In this document: positions 1 through 12,660 of the stretch, piece after piece
Position numbering within the stretch: the first letter of the stretch is position 1
Layout: each line of letters opens with the position of its first letter
NCBI RefSeq assembly: GCF_016920785.2
Contig: NW_024609928.1
Location: 1-64,000, forward strand
Direction: 5' to 3'
Source: Ixodes scapularis
Taxonomy: Eukaryota; Arthropoda; Arachnida; Ixodida; Ixodidae
DNA length: 64,000 bases
Made by a program: the position numbers and the translations under genes
The notes under the pieces: generated by a model
What the model was told of the DNA's origin: nothing
Seen by the model: only the letters and a program-made list of their open reading frames with translations
Databases searched by the model: none

Positions 1-2689
1 CCACGATCTCGGCTATTGCCTCGGTGGAAAGCGAATTATTGGAGAGAGCACGGCCTGACGAGAGACGTTTGGCGCGGTTTTATTCGTTCACCGTGACCAC
101 GATCTCGGCTATTGCCTCGGTGAAAGCGAATTATTGGAGAGAGCACGGCCTGACGAGAGACGTTTGGCGCGGTTTTATTCGTTCACCGTGACCACGATCT
201 CGGCTATTGCCTCGGTGAAAGCGAATTATTGGAGAGAGCACGGCCTGACGAGAGTCGTTCGGTGCGGTTTTATTCGTTCACCGTGACCACGATCTCGGCT
301 ATTGCCTCGGTGAAAGCGAATTATTGGAGAGAGCACGGCCGGACGAGAGACGTTCGGCGCGGTTTTATTCGTTCACCGTGACCACGATCTCGGCTATTGC
401 CTCGGTGAAAGCGAATTATTGGAGAGAGCACGGCCTGATGAGAGACGTTCGGCGCGGTTTTTATTCGTTCACCGTGACCACGATCTCGGCTATTGCCTCG
501 GTGAAAGCGAATTATTGGAGAGAGCACGGCCTGACGAGAGACGTTCGGCGCGGTTTTATTCGTTCACCGTGACCACGATCTCGGCTATTGCCTCGGTGAA
601 AGCGAATTATTGGAGAGAGCACGGCCTGACGAGAGACGTTTGGCGCGGTTTTATTCGTTCACCGTGACCACGATCTCGGCTATTGCCTCGGTGAAAGCGA
701 ATTATTGGAGAGAGCACGGCCTGACGAGAGACGTTTGGCGCGGTTTTATTCGTTCACCGTGACCACGATCTCGGCTATTGCCTCGGTGAAAGCGAATTAT
801 TGGAGAGAGCACGGCCTGACGAGGGACGTTTGGCGCGGTTTTATTCGTTCACCGTGACCACGATCTCGGCTATTGCCTCGGTGAAAGCGAATTATTGGAG
901 AGAGCACGCCCTGACGAGAGACGTTTGGCGCGGTTTTATTCGTTCACCGTGACCACGATCTCGGCTATTGCCTCGGTGAAAGCGAATTATTGGAGAGAGC
1001 ACGGCCTGACGAGAGACGTTTTGCGCGGTTTTATTCGTTCACCGTGACCACGATCTCGGCAATTGCCTCGGTGAAAGCGAATTATTGGAGAGAGCACGGC
1101 CTGACGAGAGACGTTTGGCGCGGTTTTATTCGTTCACCGTGACCACGATCTCGGCTATTGCCTCGGTGAAAGCGAATTATTGGAGAGAGCACGGCCTGGC
1201 GAGAGACGTTCGGCGCGGTTTTATTCGTTCACCGTGACCACGATCTCGGCTATTGCCTCGGTGAAAGCGAATTATTGGAGAGAGCACGGCCTGACGAGAG
1301 GACGTTTTGGCGCGGTTTTATTCGTTCACCGTGACCAGGATCTCGGCTATTGCCTCGGTGAAAGCGAATTATTGGAGAGAGCACGGCCTGACGATAGACG
1401 TTTGGCGCGGTTTTATTCGTTCACCGTGACCACGATCTCGGCTATTGCCTCGGTGAAAGCGAATTATTGGAGAGAGCACGGCCTGACGAGAGACGTTTGG
1501 CGCGGTTTTTATTCGTTCACCGTGACCACGATCTCGGCTATTGCCTCGGTGAAAGCGAATTATTGGAGAGAGCACGGCCTGACGAGAGACGTTTGGCGCG
1601 GTTTTATTCGTTCACCCGTGACCACGATCTCGGCTATTGCCTCGGTGGAAAGCGAATTATTGGAGAGAGCACGGCCTGACGGGAGACGTTTGGCGCGGTT
1701 TTATTCGTTCACCGTGACCACGATCTCGGCTATTGCCTCGGTGAAAGCGAATTATTGGAGAGAGCACGGCCTGACGAGAGACGATTGGCGCGGTTTTATT
1801 CGTTCACCGTGACCACGATCTCGGCTATTGCCTCGGTGAAAGCGAATTATTGGAGAGAGCACGGCCTGACGAGAGACGTTCGGCGCGGTTTTATTCGTTC
1901 ACCGTGACCACGATCTCGGCTATTGCCTCGGTGAAAGCGAATTATTGGAGAGAGCACGGCCTGACGAGAGACGTTTGGCGCGGTTTTATTCGTTCACCGT
2001 GACCACGATCTCGGCTATTGCCTCGGTGAAAGCGAATTATTGGAGAGAGTACGGCCTGACGAGAGACGTTTGGCGCGGTTTTATTCGTTCACCGTGACCA
2101 CGATCTCGGCTATTGCCTCGGTGAAAGCGAATTATTGGAGAGAGCACGGCCTGACGAGAGACGTTCGGCGCGGTTTTATTCGTTCACCGTGACCATGACG
2201 GCGTCTATTGCCTCGGTGAAAGCGAATTATTGGAGAGAGCACGGCCTGACGAGAGACGTTCGGCGCGGTTTTATTCGTTCACCGTGACCACGATCTCGGC
2301 TATTGCCTCGGTGAAAGCGAATTATTGGAGAGAGCACGGCCTGACGAGAGACGTTTGGCGCGGTTTTATTCGTTCACCGTGACCACGATCTCGGCTATTG
2401 CCTCGGTGAAAGCGAATTATTGGAGAGAGCACGGCCTGACGAGAGATGTTCGGCGCGGTTTTATTCGTTCACCGTGACCATGACGGCGTCTATTGCCTCG
2501 GTGAAAGCGAATTATTGGAGAGAGCACGGCCTGACGAGAGACGTTCGGCGCGGTTTTATTCGTTCACCGTGACCACGATCTCGGCTATTGCCTCGGTGAA
2601 AGCGAATTATTGGAGAGAGCACGGCCTGACGAGAGACGTTTGGCGTGGTTTTATTCGTTCACCGTGACCACGATCTCGGCTATTGCCTC

Positions 2690-5600
2690 GGTGAAAGCGA
2701 ATTATTGGAGAGAGCACGGCCTGACGAGAGACGTTTGGCGCGGTTTTATTCGTTCACCGTGACCACGATCTCGGCTATTGCCTTGGTGAAAGCGAATTAT
2801 TGGAGAGAGCACGGCCTGACGAGAGACGTTCGGCGCGGTTTTATTCGTTCACCGTGACCACGATCTCGGCTATTGCCTCGGTGAAATTGAATTATTGGAG
2901 AGAGCACGGCCTGACGAGAGACGTTTGGCGCGGTTTTATTCGTTCACCGTGACCACGATCTCGGCTATTGCCTCGGTGAAAGCGAATTATTGGAGAGAGC
3001 ACGGCCTGACGAGAGACGTTTGGCGCGGTTTTATTCGTTCACCGTGACCATGACGGCGTCTATTGCCTCGGTGAAAGCGAATTATTGGAGAGAGCACGGC
3101 CTGACGAGAGACGTTCGGCGCGGTTTTATTCGTTCACCGTGACCACGATCTCGGCTATTGCCTCGGTGAAAGCGAATTATTGGAGAGAGCACGGCCTGAC
3201 GAGAGACGTTTGGCGCGGTTTTATTCGTTCACCGTGACCACGATCTCGGCTATTGCCTCGGTGAAAGCGAATTATTGGAGAGAGCACGGCCTGGCGAGAG
3301 ACGTTCGGCGCGGTTTTATTCGTTCACCGTGACCATGACGGCGTCTATTGCCTCGGTGAAAGCGAATTATTGGAGAGAGCACGGCCTGACGAGAGACGTT
3401 CGGCGCGGTTTTATTCGTTCACCGTGACCACGATCTCGGCTATCGCCTCGGTGAAAGCGAATTATTGGAGAGAGCACGGCCTGACGAGAGACGTTTGGCG
3501 CGGTTTTATTCGTTCACCGTGACCATGATCTCGGCTGTTGCCTCGGTGAAAGCGAATTATTGGAGAGAGCACGGCCTGACGAGAGACGTTCGGCGCGGTT
3601 TTATTCGTTCACCGTGACCACGATCTCGGCTATTGCCTCGGTGAAAGCGAATTATTGGAGAGAGCACGGCCTGACGAGAGACGTTCGGCGCGGTTTTATT
3701 CGTTCACCGTGACCACGATCTCGGCTATTGCCTCGGTGAAAGCGAATTATTGGAGAGAGCACGGCCTGACGAGAGACGTTTGGCGCGGTTTTATTCGTTC
3801 ACCGTAACCACGATCTCGGCTATTGCCTCGGTGAAAGCGAATTATTGGAGAGAGCACGGCCTGACGAGAGACGTTTGGCGCGGTTTTATTCGTTCACCGT
3901 GACCATGACGGCGTCTATTGCCTCGGTGAAAGCGAATTATTGGAGAGAGCACGGCCTGACGAGAGACGTTCGGCGTGGTTTTATTCATTCACCGTGACCA
4001 CGATCTCGGCTATTGCCTCGGTGAAAGCGAATTATTGGAGAGAGCACGGCCTGACGAGAGACGTTTGGCGCGGTTTTATTCGTTCACCGTGACCACGATC
4101 TCGGCTATTGCCTCGGTGAAAGCGAATTATTGGAGAGAGCACGGCCTGACGAGAGACGTTTGGCGCGGTTTTATTCGTTCACCGTGACCACGATCTCGGC
4201 TATTGCCTCGGTGAAAGCGAATTATTGGAGAGAGCACGGCCTGACGAGAGACGTTTGGCGCGGTTTTATTCGTTCACCGTGACCATGACGGCGTCTATTG
4301 CCTCGGTGAAAGCGAATTATTGGAGAGAGCACGGCCTGACGAGAGACGTTCGGCGCGGTTTTATTCGTTCACCGTGACCACGATCTCGGCTATTGCCTCG
4401 GTGAAAGCGAATTATTGGAGAGAGCACGGCCTGACGAGAGACGTTTGGCGCGGTTTTATTCGTTCACCGTGACCACGATCTCGGCTATTGCCTCGGTGAA
4501 AGCGAATTATTGGAGAGAGCACGGCCTGACGAGAGACGTTTGGCGCGGTTTTATTCGTTCACCGTGACCACGATCTCGGCTATTGCCTCGGTGAAAGCGA
4601 ATTATTGGAGAGAGCACGGCCTGACGAGAGACGTTTGGCGCGGTTTTATTCGTTCACCGTGACCATGACGGCGTCTATTGCCTCGGTGAAAGCGAATTAT
4701 TGGAGAGAGCACGGCCTGACGAGAGACGTTCGGCGCGGTTTTATTCGTTCACCGTGACCACGATCTCGGCTATTGCCTCGGTGAAAGCGAATTATTGGAG
4801 AGAGCACGGCCTGACGAGAGACGTTTGGCGCGGTTTTATTCGTTCACCGTGACCACGATCTCGGCTATTGCCTCGGTGAAAGCGAATTATTGGAGAGAGC
4901 ACGGCCGGACGAGAGACGTTCGGCGCCGTTTTATTCGTTCACCGTGACCACGATCTCGGCTATTGCCTCGGTGAAAGCGAATTATTGGAGAGAGCACGGC
5001 CTGACGAGAGACGTTCGGCGCGGTTTTATTCGTTCACCGTGACCACGATCTCGGCTATTGCCTCGGAGAAAGCGAATTATTGGAGAGAGCACGGCCTGAC
5101 GAGAGACGTTTGGCGCGGTTTTATTCGTTCACCGTGACCACGATCTCGGCTATTGCCTCGGTGGAAGCGAATTATTGGAGAGAGCACGGCCTGACGAGAG
5201 ACGTTCGGCGCGGTTTTATTCGTTCACCGTGACCACGATCTCGGCTATTGCCTCGGTGAAAGCGAATTATTGGAGAGAGCACGGCCTGACGAGAGACGTT
5301 TGGCGCGGTTTTATTCGTTCACCGTGACCACGATCTCGGCTATTGCCTTGGTGAAAGCGAATTATTGGAGAGAGCACGGCCTGACGAGAGACGTTCGGCG
5401 CGGTTTTATTCGTTCACCGTGACCACGATCTCGGCTATTGCCTCGGTGAAATTGAATTATTGGAGAGAGCACGGCCTGACGAGAGACGTTTGGCGCGGTT
5501 TTATTCGTTCACCGTGACCACGATCTCGGCTATTGCCTCGGTGAAAGCGAATTATTGGAGAGAGCACGGCCTGACGAGAGACGTTTGGCGCGGTTTTATT

Positions 5601-7820
5601 CGTTCACCGTGACCATGACGGCGTCTATTGCCTTGGTGAAAGCGAATTATTGGAGAGAGCACGGCCTGACGAGAGACGTTCGGCGCGGTTTTATTCGTTC
5701 ACCGTGACCACGATCTCGGCTATTGCCTCGGTGAAAGCGAATTATTGGAGAGAGCACGGCCTGACGAGAGACGTTTGGCGCGGTTTTATTCGTTCACCGT
5801 GACCACGATCTCGGCTATTGCCTCGGTGAAAGCGAATTATTGGAGAGAGCACGGCCTGGCGAGAGACGTTCGGCGCGGTTTTATTCGTTCACCGTGACCA
5901 TGACGGCGTCTATTGCCTCGGTGAAAGCGAATTATTGGAGAGAGCACGGCCTGACGAGAGACGTTCGGCGCGGTTTTATTCGTTCACCGTGACCACGATC
6001 TCGGCTATCGCCTCGGTGAAAGCGAATTATTGGAGAGAGCACGGCCTGACGAGAGACGTTTGGCGCGGTTTTATTCGTTCACCGTGACCATGATCTCGGC
6101 TATTGCCTCGGTGAAAGCGAATTATTGGAGAGAGCACGGCCTGACGAGAGACGTTCGGCGCGGTTTTATTCGTTCACCGTGACCACGATCTCGGCTATTG
6201 CCTCGGTGAAAGCGAATTATTGGAGAGAGCACGGCCTGACGAGAGACGTTCGGCGCGGTTTTATTCGTTCACCGTGACCACGATCTCGGCTATTGCCTCG
6301 GTGAAAGCGAATTATTGGAGAGAGCACGGCCTGACGAGAGACGTTTGGCGCGGTTTTATTCGTTCACCGTAACCACGATCTCGGCTATTGCCTCGGTGAA
6401 AGCGAATTATTGGAGAGAGCACGGCCTGACGAGAGACGTTTGGCGCGGTTTTATTCGTTCACCGTGACCATGACGGCGTCTATTGCCTCGGTGAAAGCGA
6501 ATTATTGGAGAGAGCACGGCCTGACGAGAGACGTTCGGCGTGGTTTTATTCATTCACCGTGACCACGATCTCGGCTATTGCCTCGGTGAAAGCGAATTAT
6601 TGGAGAGAGCACGGCCTGACGAGAGACGTTTGGCGCGGTTTTATTCGTTCACCGTGACCACGATCTCGGCTATTGCCTCGGTGAAAGCGAATTATTGGAG
6701 AGAGCACGGCCTGACGAGAGACGTTTGGCGCGGTTTTATTCGTTCACCGTGACCACGATCTCGGCTATTGCCTCGGTGAAAGCGAATTATTGGAGAGAGC
6801 ACGGCCTGACGAGAGACGTTTGGCGCGGTTTTATTCGTTCACCGTGACCATGACGGCGTCTATTGCCTCGGTGAAAGCGAATTATTGGAGAGAGCACGGC
6901 CTGACGAGAGACGTTCGGCGCGGTTTTATTCGTTCACCGTGACCACGATCTCGGCTATTGCCTCGGTGAAAGCGAATTATTGGAGAGAGCACGGCCTGAC
7001 GAGAGACGTTTGGCGCGGTTTTATTCGTTCACCGTGACCACGATCTCGGCTATTGCCTCGGTGAAAGCGAATTATTGGAGAGAGCACGGCCTGACGAGAG
7101 ACGTTTGGCGCGGTTTTATTCGTTCACCGTGACCACGATCTCGGCTATTGCCTCGGTGAAAGCGAATTATTGGAGAGAGCACGGCCTGACGAGAGACGTT
7201 TGGCGCGGTTTTATTCGTTCACCGTGACCATGACGGCGTCTATTGCCTCGGTGAAAGCGAATTATTGGAGAGAGCACGGCCTGACGAGAGACGTTCGGCG
7301 CGGTTTTATTCGTTCACCGTGACCACGATCTCGGCTATTGCCTCGGTGAAAGCGAATTATTGGAGAGAGCACGGCCTGACGAGAGACGTTTGGCGCGGTT
7401 TTATTCGTTCACCGTGACCACGATCTCGGCTATTGCCTCGGTGAAAGCGAATTATTGGAGAGAGCACGGCCGGACGAGAGACGTTCGGCGCCGTTTTATT
7501 CGTTCACCGTGACCACGATCTCGGCTATTGCCTCGGTGAAAGCGAATTATTGGAGAGAGCACGGCCTGACGAGAGACGTTCGGCGCGGTTTTATTCGTTC
7601 ACCGTGACCACGATCTCGGCTATTGCCTCGGAGAAAGCGAATTATTGGAGAGAGCACGGCCTGACGAGAGACGTTTGGCGCGGTTTTATTCGTTCACCGT
7701 GACCACGATCTCGGCTATTGCCTCGGTGAAAGCGAATTATTGGAGAGAGCACGGCCTGACGAGAGACGTTCGGCGCGGTTTTATTCGTTCACCGTGACCA
7801 CGATCTCGGCTATTGCCTCG
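2690..7820. repeat. Tandem duplication of a 27-monomer block in satellite I
   Basis: Rare variants recur at exactly 2565 bp (27 x 95). CCTTGGTG occurs at 2781 and 5346, GTGAAATTGA at 2881 and 5446, TATCGCC at 3441 and 6006, ACCGTAACCA at 3801 and 6366, CGGCGTGG at 3971 and 6536, ACGGCCGGAC at 4901 and 7466, and CCTCGGAGAA at 5061 and 7626. The five CATGACGGCG units at 3048-4663 recur at 5613-7228. The edges are approximate: a marker at 2646 is not shared, and a unit at 7893 has no partner. A third, more diverged copy lies 5700 bp (60 units) after the first, with the same five variant units at 8748-10363. Confidence 0.93.
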
Positions 7821-10800
7821 GTGAAAGCGAATTATTGGAGAGAGCACGGCCTGACGAGAGACGTTTGGCGCGGTTTTATTCGTTCACCGTGACCATGACG
7901 GCGTCTATTGCCTCGGTGAAAGCGAATTATTGGAGAGAGCACGGCCTGACGAGAGAGGTTCGGCGCGGTTTTATTCGTTCACCGTGACCACGATCTCGGC
8001 TATTGCCTCGGTGAAAGCGAATTATTGAAGAGAGCACGGCCTGACGAGAGACGTTTGGCGCGGTTTTATTCGTTCACCGTGACCATGACGGCGTCTATTG
8101 CCTCGGTGAAAGCGAATTATTGGAGAGAGCACGGCCTGACGAGAGACGTTTGGCCCGGTTTTATTCGTTCACCGTGACCACGACGGCGTCTATTGCCTCG
8201 GTGAAAGCGAATTATTGGAGAGAGCACGGCCTGATGAGAGACGTTTGGCGCGGTTTTATTCGTTCACCGTGACCACGATCTCGGCTATTGCCTCGGTGAA
8301 AGCGAATTATTGGAGAGAGCACGGCCTGACGAGAGACGTTTGGCGCGGTTTTATTCGTTCACCGTGACCACGATCTCGGCTATTGCCTCGGTGAAAGCGA
8401 ATTATTGGAGAGAGCACGGCCTGACGAGAGACGTTTGGCGCGGTTTTATTCGTTCACCGTGACCACGATCTCGTCTATTGCCTCGGTGAAAGCGAATTAT
8501 TGGAGAGAGCACGGCCTGACGAGAGACGTTTGGCGCGGTTTTATTCGTTCATCGTGACCACGATCTCGGCTATTGCCTCGGTGACAGCGAATTATTGGAG
8601 AGAGCACGGCCTGACGAGAGACGTTTGGCGCGGTTTTATTCGTTCACCGTGACCACGATCTCGGCTATTGCCTCGGTGAAAGCGAATTATTGGAGAGAGC
8701 ACGGCCTGACGAGAGACGTTTGGCGCGGTTTTATTCGTTCACCGTGACCATGACGGCGTCTATTGCCTCGGTGAAAGCGAATTATTGGAGAGAGCACGGC
8801 CTGACGAGAGACGTTCGGCGCGGTTTTATTCGTTCACCGTGACCACGATCTCGGCTATTGCCTCGGTGAAAGCGAATTATTGGAGAGAGCACGGCCTGAC
8901 GAGAGACGTTTGGCGCGGTTTTATTCGTTCACCGTGACCACGATCTCGGTTATTGCCTCGGTGAAAGCGAATTATTGGAGAGAGCACGGCCTGACGAGAG
9001 ACGTTCGGCGCGGTTTTATTCGTTCACCGTGACCATGACGGCGTCTATTGCCTCAGTGAAAGCGAATTATTGGAGAGAGCACGGCCTGACGAGAGACGTT
9101 CGGCGCGGTTTTATTCGTTCACCGTGACCACGATCTCGGCTATCGCCTCGGTGAAAGCGAATTATTGGAGAGAGCACGGCCTGACGAGAGACGTTTGGCG
9201 CGGTTTTATTCGTTCACCGTGACCACGATCTCGGCTCTTGCCTCGGTGAAAGCGAATTATTGGAGAGAGCACGGCCTGACGAGAGACGTTCGGCGCGGTT
9301 TTATTCGTTCACCGTGACCACGATCTCGGCTATTGCCTCGGTGAAAGCGAATTATTGGAGAGAGCACGGCCTGACGAGAGACGTTCGGCGCGGTTTTATT
9401 CGTTCACCGTGACCACGATCTCGGCTATTGCCTCGGTGAAAGCGAATTATTGGAGAGAGCACGGCCTGACGAGAGACGTTTGGCGCGGTTTTATTCGTTC
9501 ACCGTGACCACGATCTCGGCTATTGCCTCGGTGAAAGCGAATTATTGGAGAGAGCACGGCCTGACGAGAGACGTTTGGCGCGGTTTTATTCGTTCAACGT
9601 GACCATGACGGCGTCTATTGCCTCGGTGAAAGCGAATTATTGGAGAGAGCACGGCCTGACGAGAGACGTTCGGCGTGGTTTTATTCGTTCACCGTGACCA
9701 CGATCTCGGCTATTGCCTCGGTGAAAGCGAATTATTGGAGAGAGCACGGCCTGACGAGAGACGTTTGGCGCCGTTTTATTCGTTCACCGTGACCACGATC
9801 TCGGCTATTGCCTCAGTGAAAGCGAATTATTGGAGAGAGCACGGCCTGACGAGAGACGTTTGGCGCGGTTTTATTCGTTCACCGTGACCACGATCTCGGC
9901 TATTGCCTCGGTGAAAGCGAATTATTGGAGAGAGCACGGCCTGACGAGAGACGTTTGGCGCGGTTTTATTCGTTCACCGTGACCATGACGGCGTCTATTG
10001 CCTCGGTGAAAGCGAATTATTGGAGAGAGCACGGCCTGACGAGAGACGTTCGGCGCGGTTTTATTCGTTCACCGTGACCACGATCTCGGCTATTGCCTCG
10101 GTGAAAGCGAATTATTGGAGAGAGCACGGCCTGACGAGAGACGTTTGGCGCGGTTTTATTCGTTCACCGTGACCACGATCTCGGCTATTGCCTCGGTGAA
10201 AGCGAATTATTGGAGAGAGCACGGCCTGACGAGAGACGTTTGGCGCGGTTTTGTTCGTTCACCGTGACCACGATCTCGGCTATTGCCTCGGTGAAAGCGA
10301 ATTATTGGAGAGAGCACGGCCTGACGAGAGACGTTTGGCGCGGTTTTATTCGTTCACCGTGACCATGACGGCGTCTATTGCCTCGGTGAAAGCGAATTAT
10401 TGGAGAGAGCACGGCCTGACGAGAGACGTTCGGCGCGGTTTTATTCGTTCACCGTGACCACGATCTCGGCTATTGCCTCGGTGAAAGCGAATTATTGGAG
10501 AGAGCACGGCCTGACGAGAGACGTTTGGCGCGGTTTTATTCGTTCACCGTGACCACGATCTCGGCTATTGCCTCGGTGAAAGCGAATTATTGGAGAGAGC
10601 ACGGCCTGACGAGAGACGTTCGGCGCGGTTTTATTCGTTCACCGTGACCATGACGGCGTCTATTGCCTCGGTGAAAGCGAATTATTGGAGAGAGCACGGC
10701 CTGACGAGAGACGTTCGGCGCGGTTTTATTCGTTCACCGTGACCACGATCTCGGCTATTGCCTCGGTGAAAGCGAATTATTGGAGAGAGCACGGCCTGAC

Positions 10801-12660
10801 GAGAGACGTTTGGCGCGGTTTTATTCGTTCACCGTGACCACGATCTCGGCTATTGCCTCGGTGAAAGCGAATTATTGGAGAGAGCACGGCCTGACGAGAG
10901 ACGTTCGGCGCGGTTTTATTCGTTCACCGTGACCACGATCTCGGCTATTGCCTCGGTGAAAGCGAATTATTGGAGAGAGCACGGCCTGACGAGAGACGTT
11001 TGGCGCGGTTTTATTCGTTCACCGTGACCATGACGGCGTCTATTGCCTCGGTGAAAGCGAATTATTGGAGAGAGCACGGCCTGACGAGAGACGTTTGGCG
11101 CGGTTTTATTCGTTCACCGTGACCACGACGGCGTCTATTGCCTCGGTGAAAGCGAATTATTGGAGAGAGCACGGCCTGACGAGAGACGTTTGGCGCGGTT
11201 TTATTCGTTCACCGTGACCACGATCTCGGCTATTGCCTCGGTGAAAGCGAATTACTGGAGAGAGCACGGCCTGACGAGAGACGTTTGGCGCGGTTTTATT
11301 CGTTCATCGTGACCACGATCTCGGCTATTGCCTCGGTGAAAGCGAATTATTGGAGAGAGCACGGCCTGACGAGAGACGTTTTTCGCGGTTTTATTCGTTC
11401 ACCGTGACCACGATCTCGGCTATTGCCTCGGTGAAAACGAATTATTGGAGAGAGCACGGCCTGACGAGAGACGTTTGGCGCGGTTTTATTCGTTCACCGT
11501 GACCACGATCTCGGCTATTGCCTCGGTGAAAGCGAATTATTGGAGAGAGCACGGCCTGACGAGAGACGTTCGGCGCGGTTTTATTCGTTCACCGTGACCA
11601 CGATCTCGGCTATTGCCTCGGTGAAAGCGAATTATTGGAGAGAGCACGGCCTGACGAGAGACGTTCGGCGCGGTTTTATTCGTTCACCGTGACCACGATC
11701 TCGGCTATTGCCTCGGTGAAAGCGAATTATTGGAGAGAGCACGGCCTGACGAGAGATGTTCGGCGCGGTTTTATTCGTTCACCGTGACCACGATCTCGGC
11801 TATTGCCTCGGTGAAAGCGAAATATTGGAGAGAGCACGGCCTGACGAGAGACGTTCGGCGCGGTTTTATTCGTTCACCGTGACCACGATCTCGGCTGTTG
11901 CCTCGGTGAAAGCGAATTATTGGAGAGAGCACGGCTGACGAGAGACGTTTGGCGCGGTTTTATTCGTTCACCGTGACCACGATCTCGGCTATTGCCTCGG
12001 TGAAAGCGAATTATTGGAGAGAGCACGGCCTGACGAGAGACGTTTGTCGCGGTTTTATTCGTTCACCGTGACCACGATCTCGGCTATTGCCTCGGTGAAA
12101 GCGAATTATTGGAGAGAGCACGGCCTGACGAGAGACGTTCGGCGCGGTTTTATTCGTTCACCGTGACCACGATCTCGGCTATTGCCTCGGTGAAAGCGAA
12201 TTATTGGAGAGAGCACGGCCTGACGAGAGACGTTCGGCGCGGTTTTATTCGTTCACCGTGACCACGATCTCGGCTATTGCCTCGGTGAAAGCGAATTATT
12301 GGAGAGAGCACGGCCTGACGAGAGACGTTTGGCGCGGTTTTATTCGTTCACCGTGACCACGATCTCGGCTATTGCCTCGGTGAAAGCGAATTATTGGAGA
12401 GAGCACGGCCTGACGAGAGACGTTTGGCGCGGTTTTATTCGTTCACCGTGACCACGATCTCGGCTATTGCCTCGGTGAAAGCGAATTATTGGAGAGAGCA
12501 CGGCCTGACGAGAGACGTTCGGCGCGGTTTTATTCGTTCACCGTGACCACGATCTCGGCTATTGCCTCGGTGAAAGCGAATTATTGGAGAGAGCACGGCC
12601 TGACGAGAGACGTTCGGCGCGGTTTTATTCGTTCACCGTGACCACGATCTCGGCTATTGC

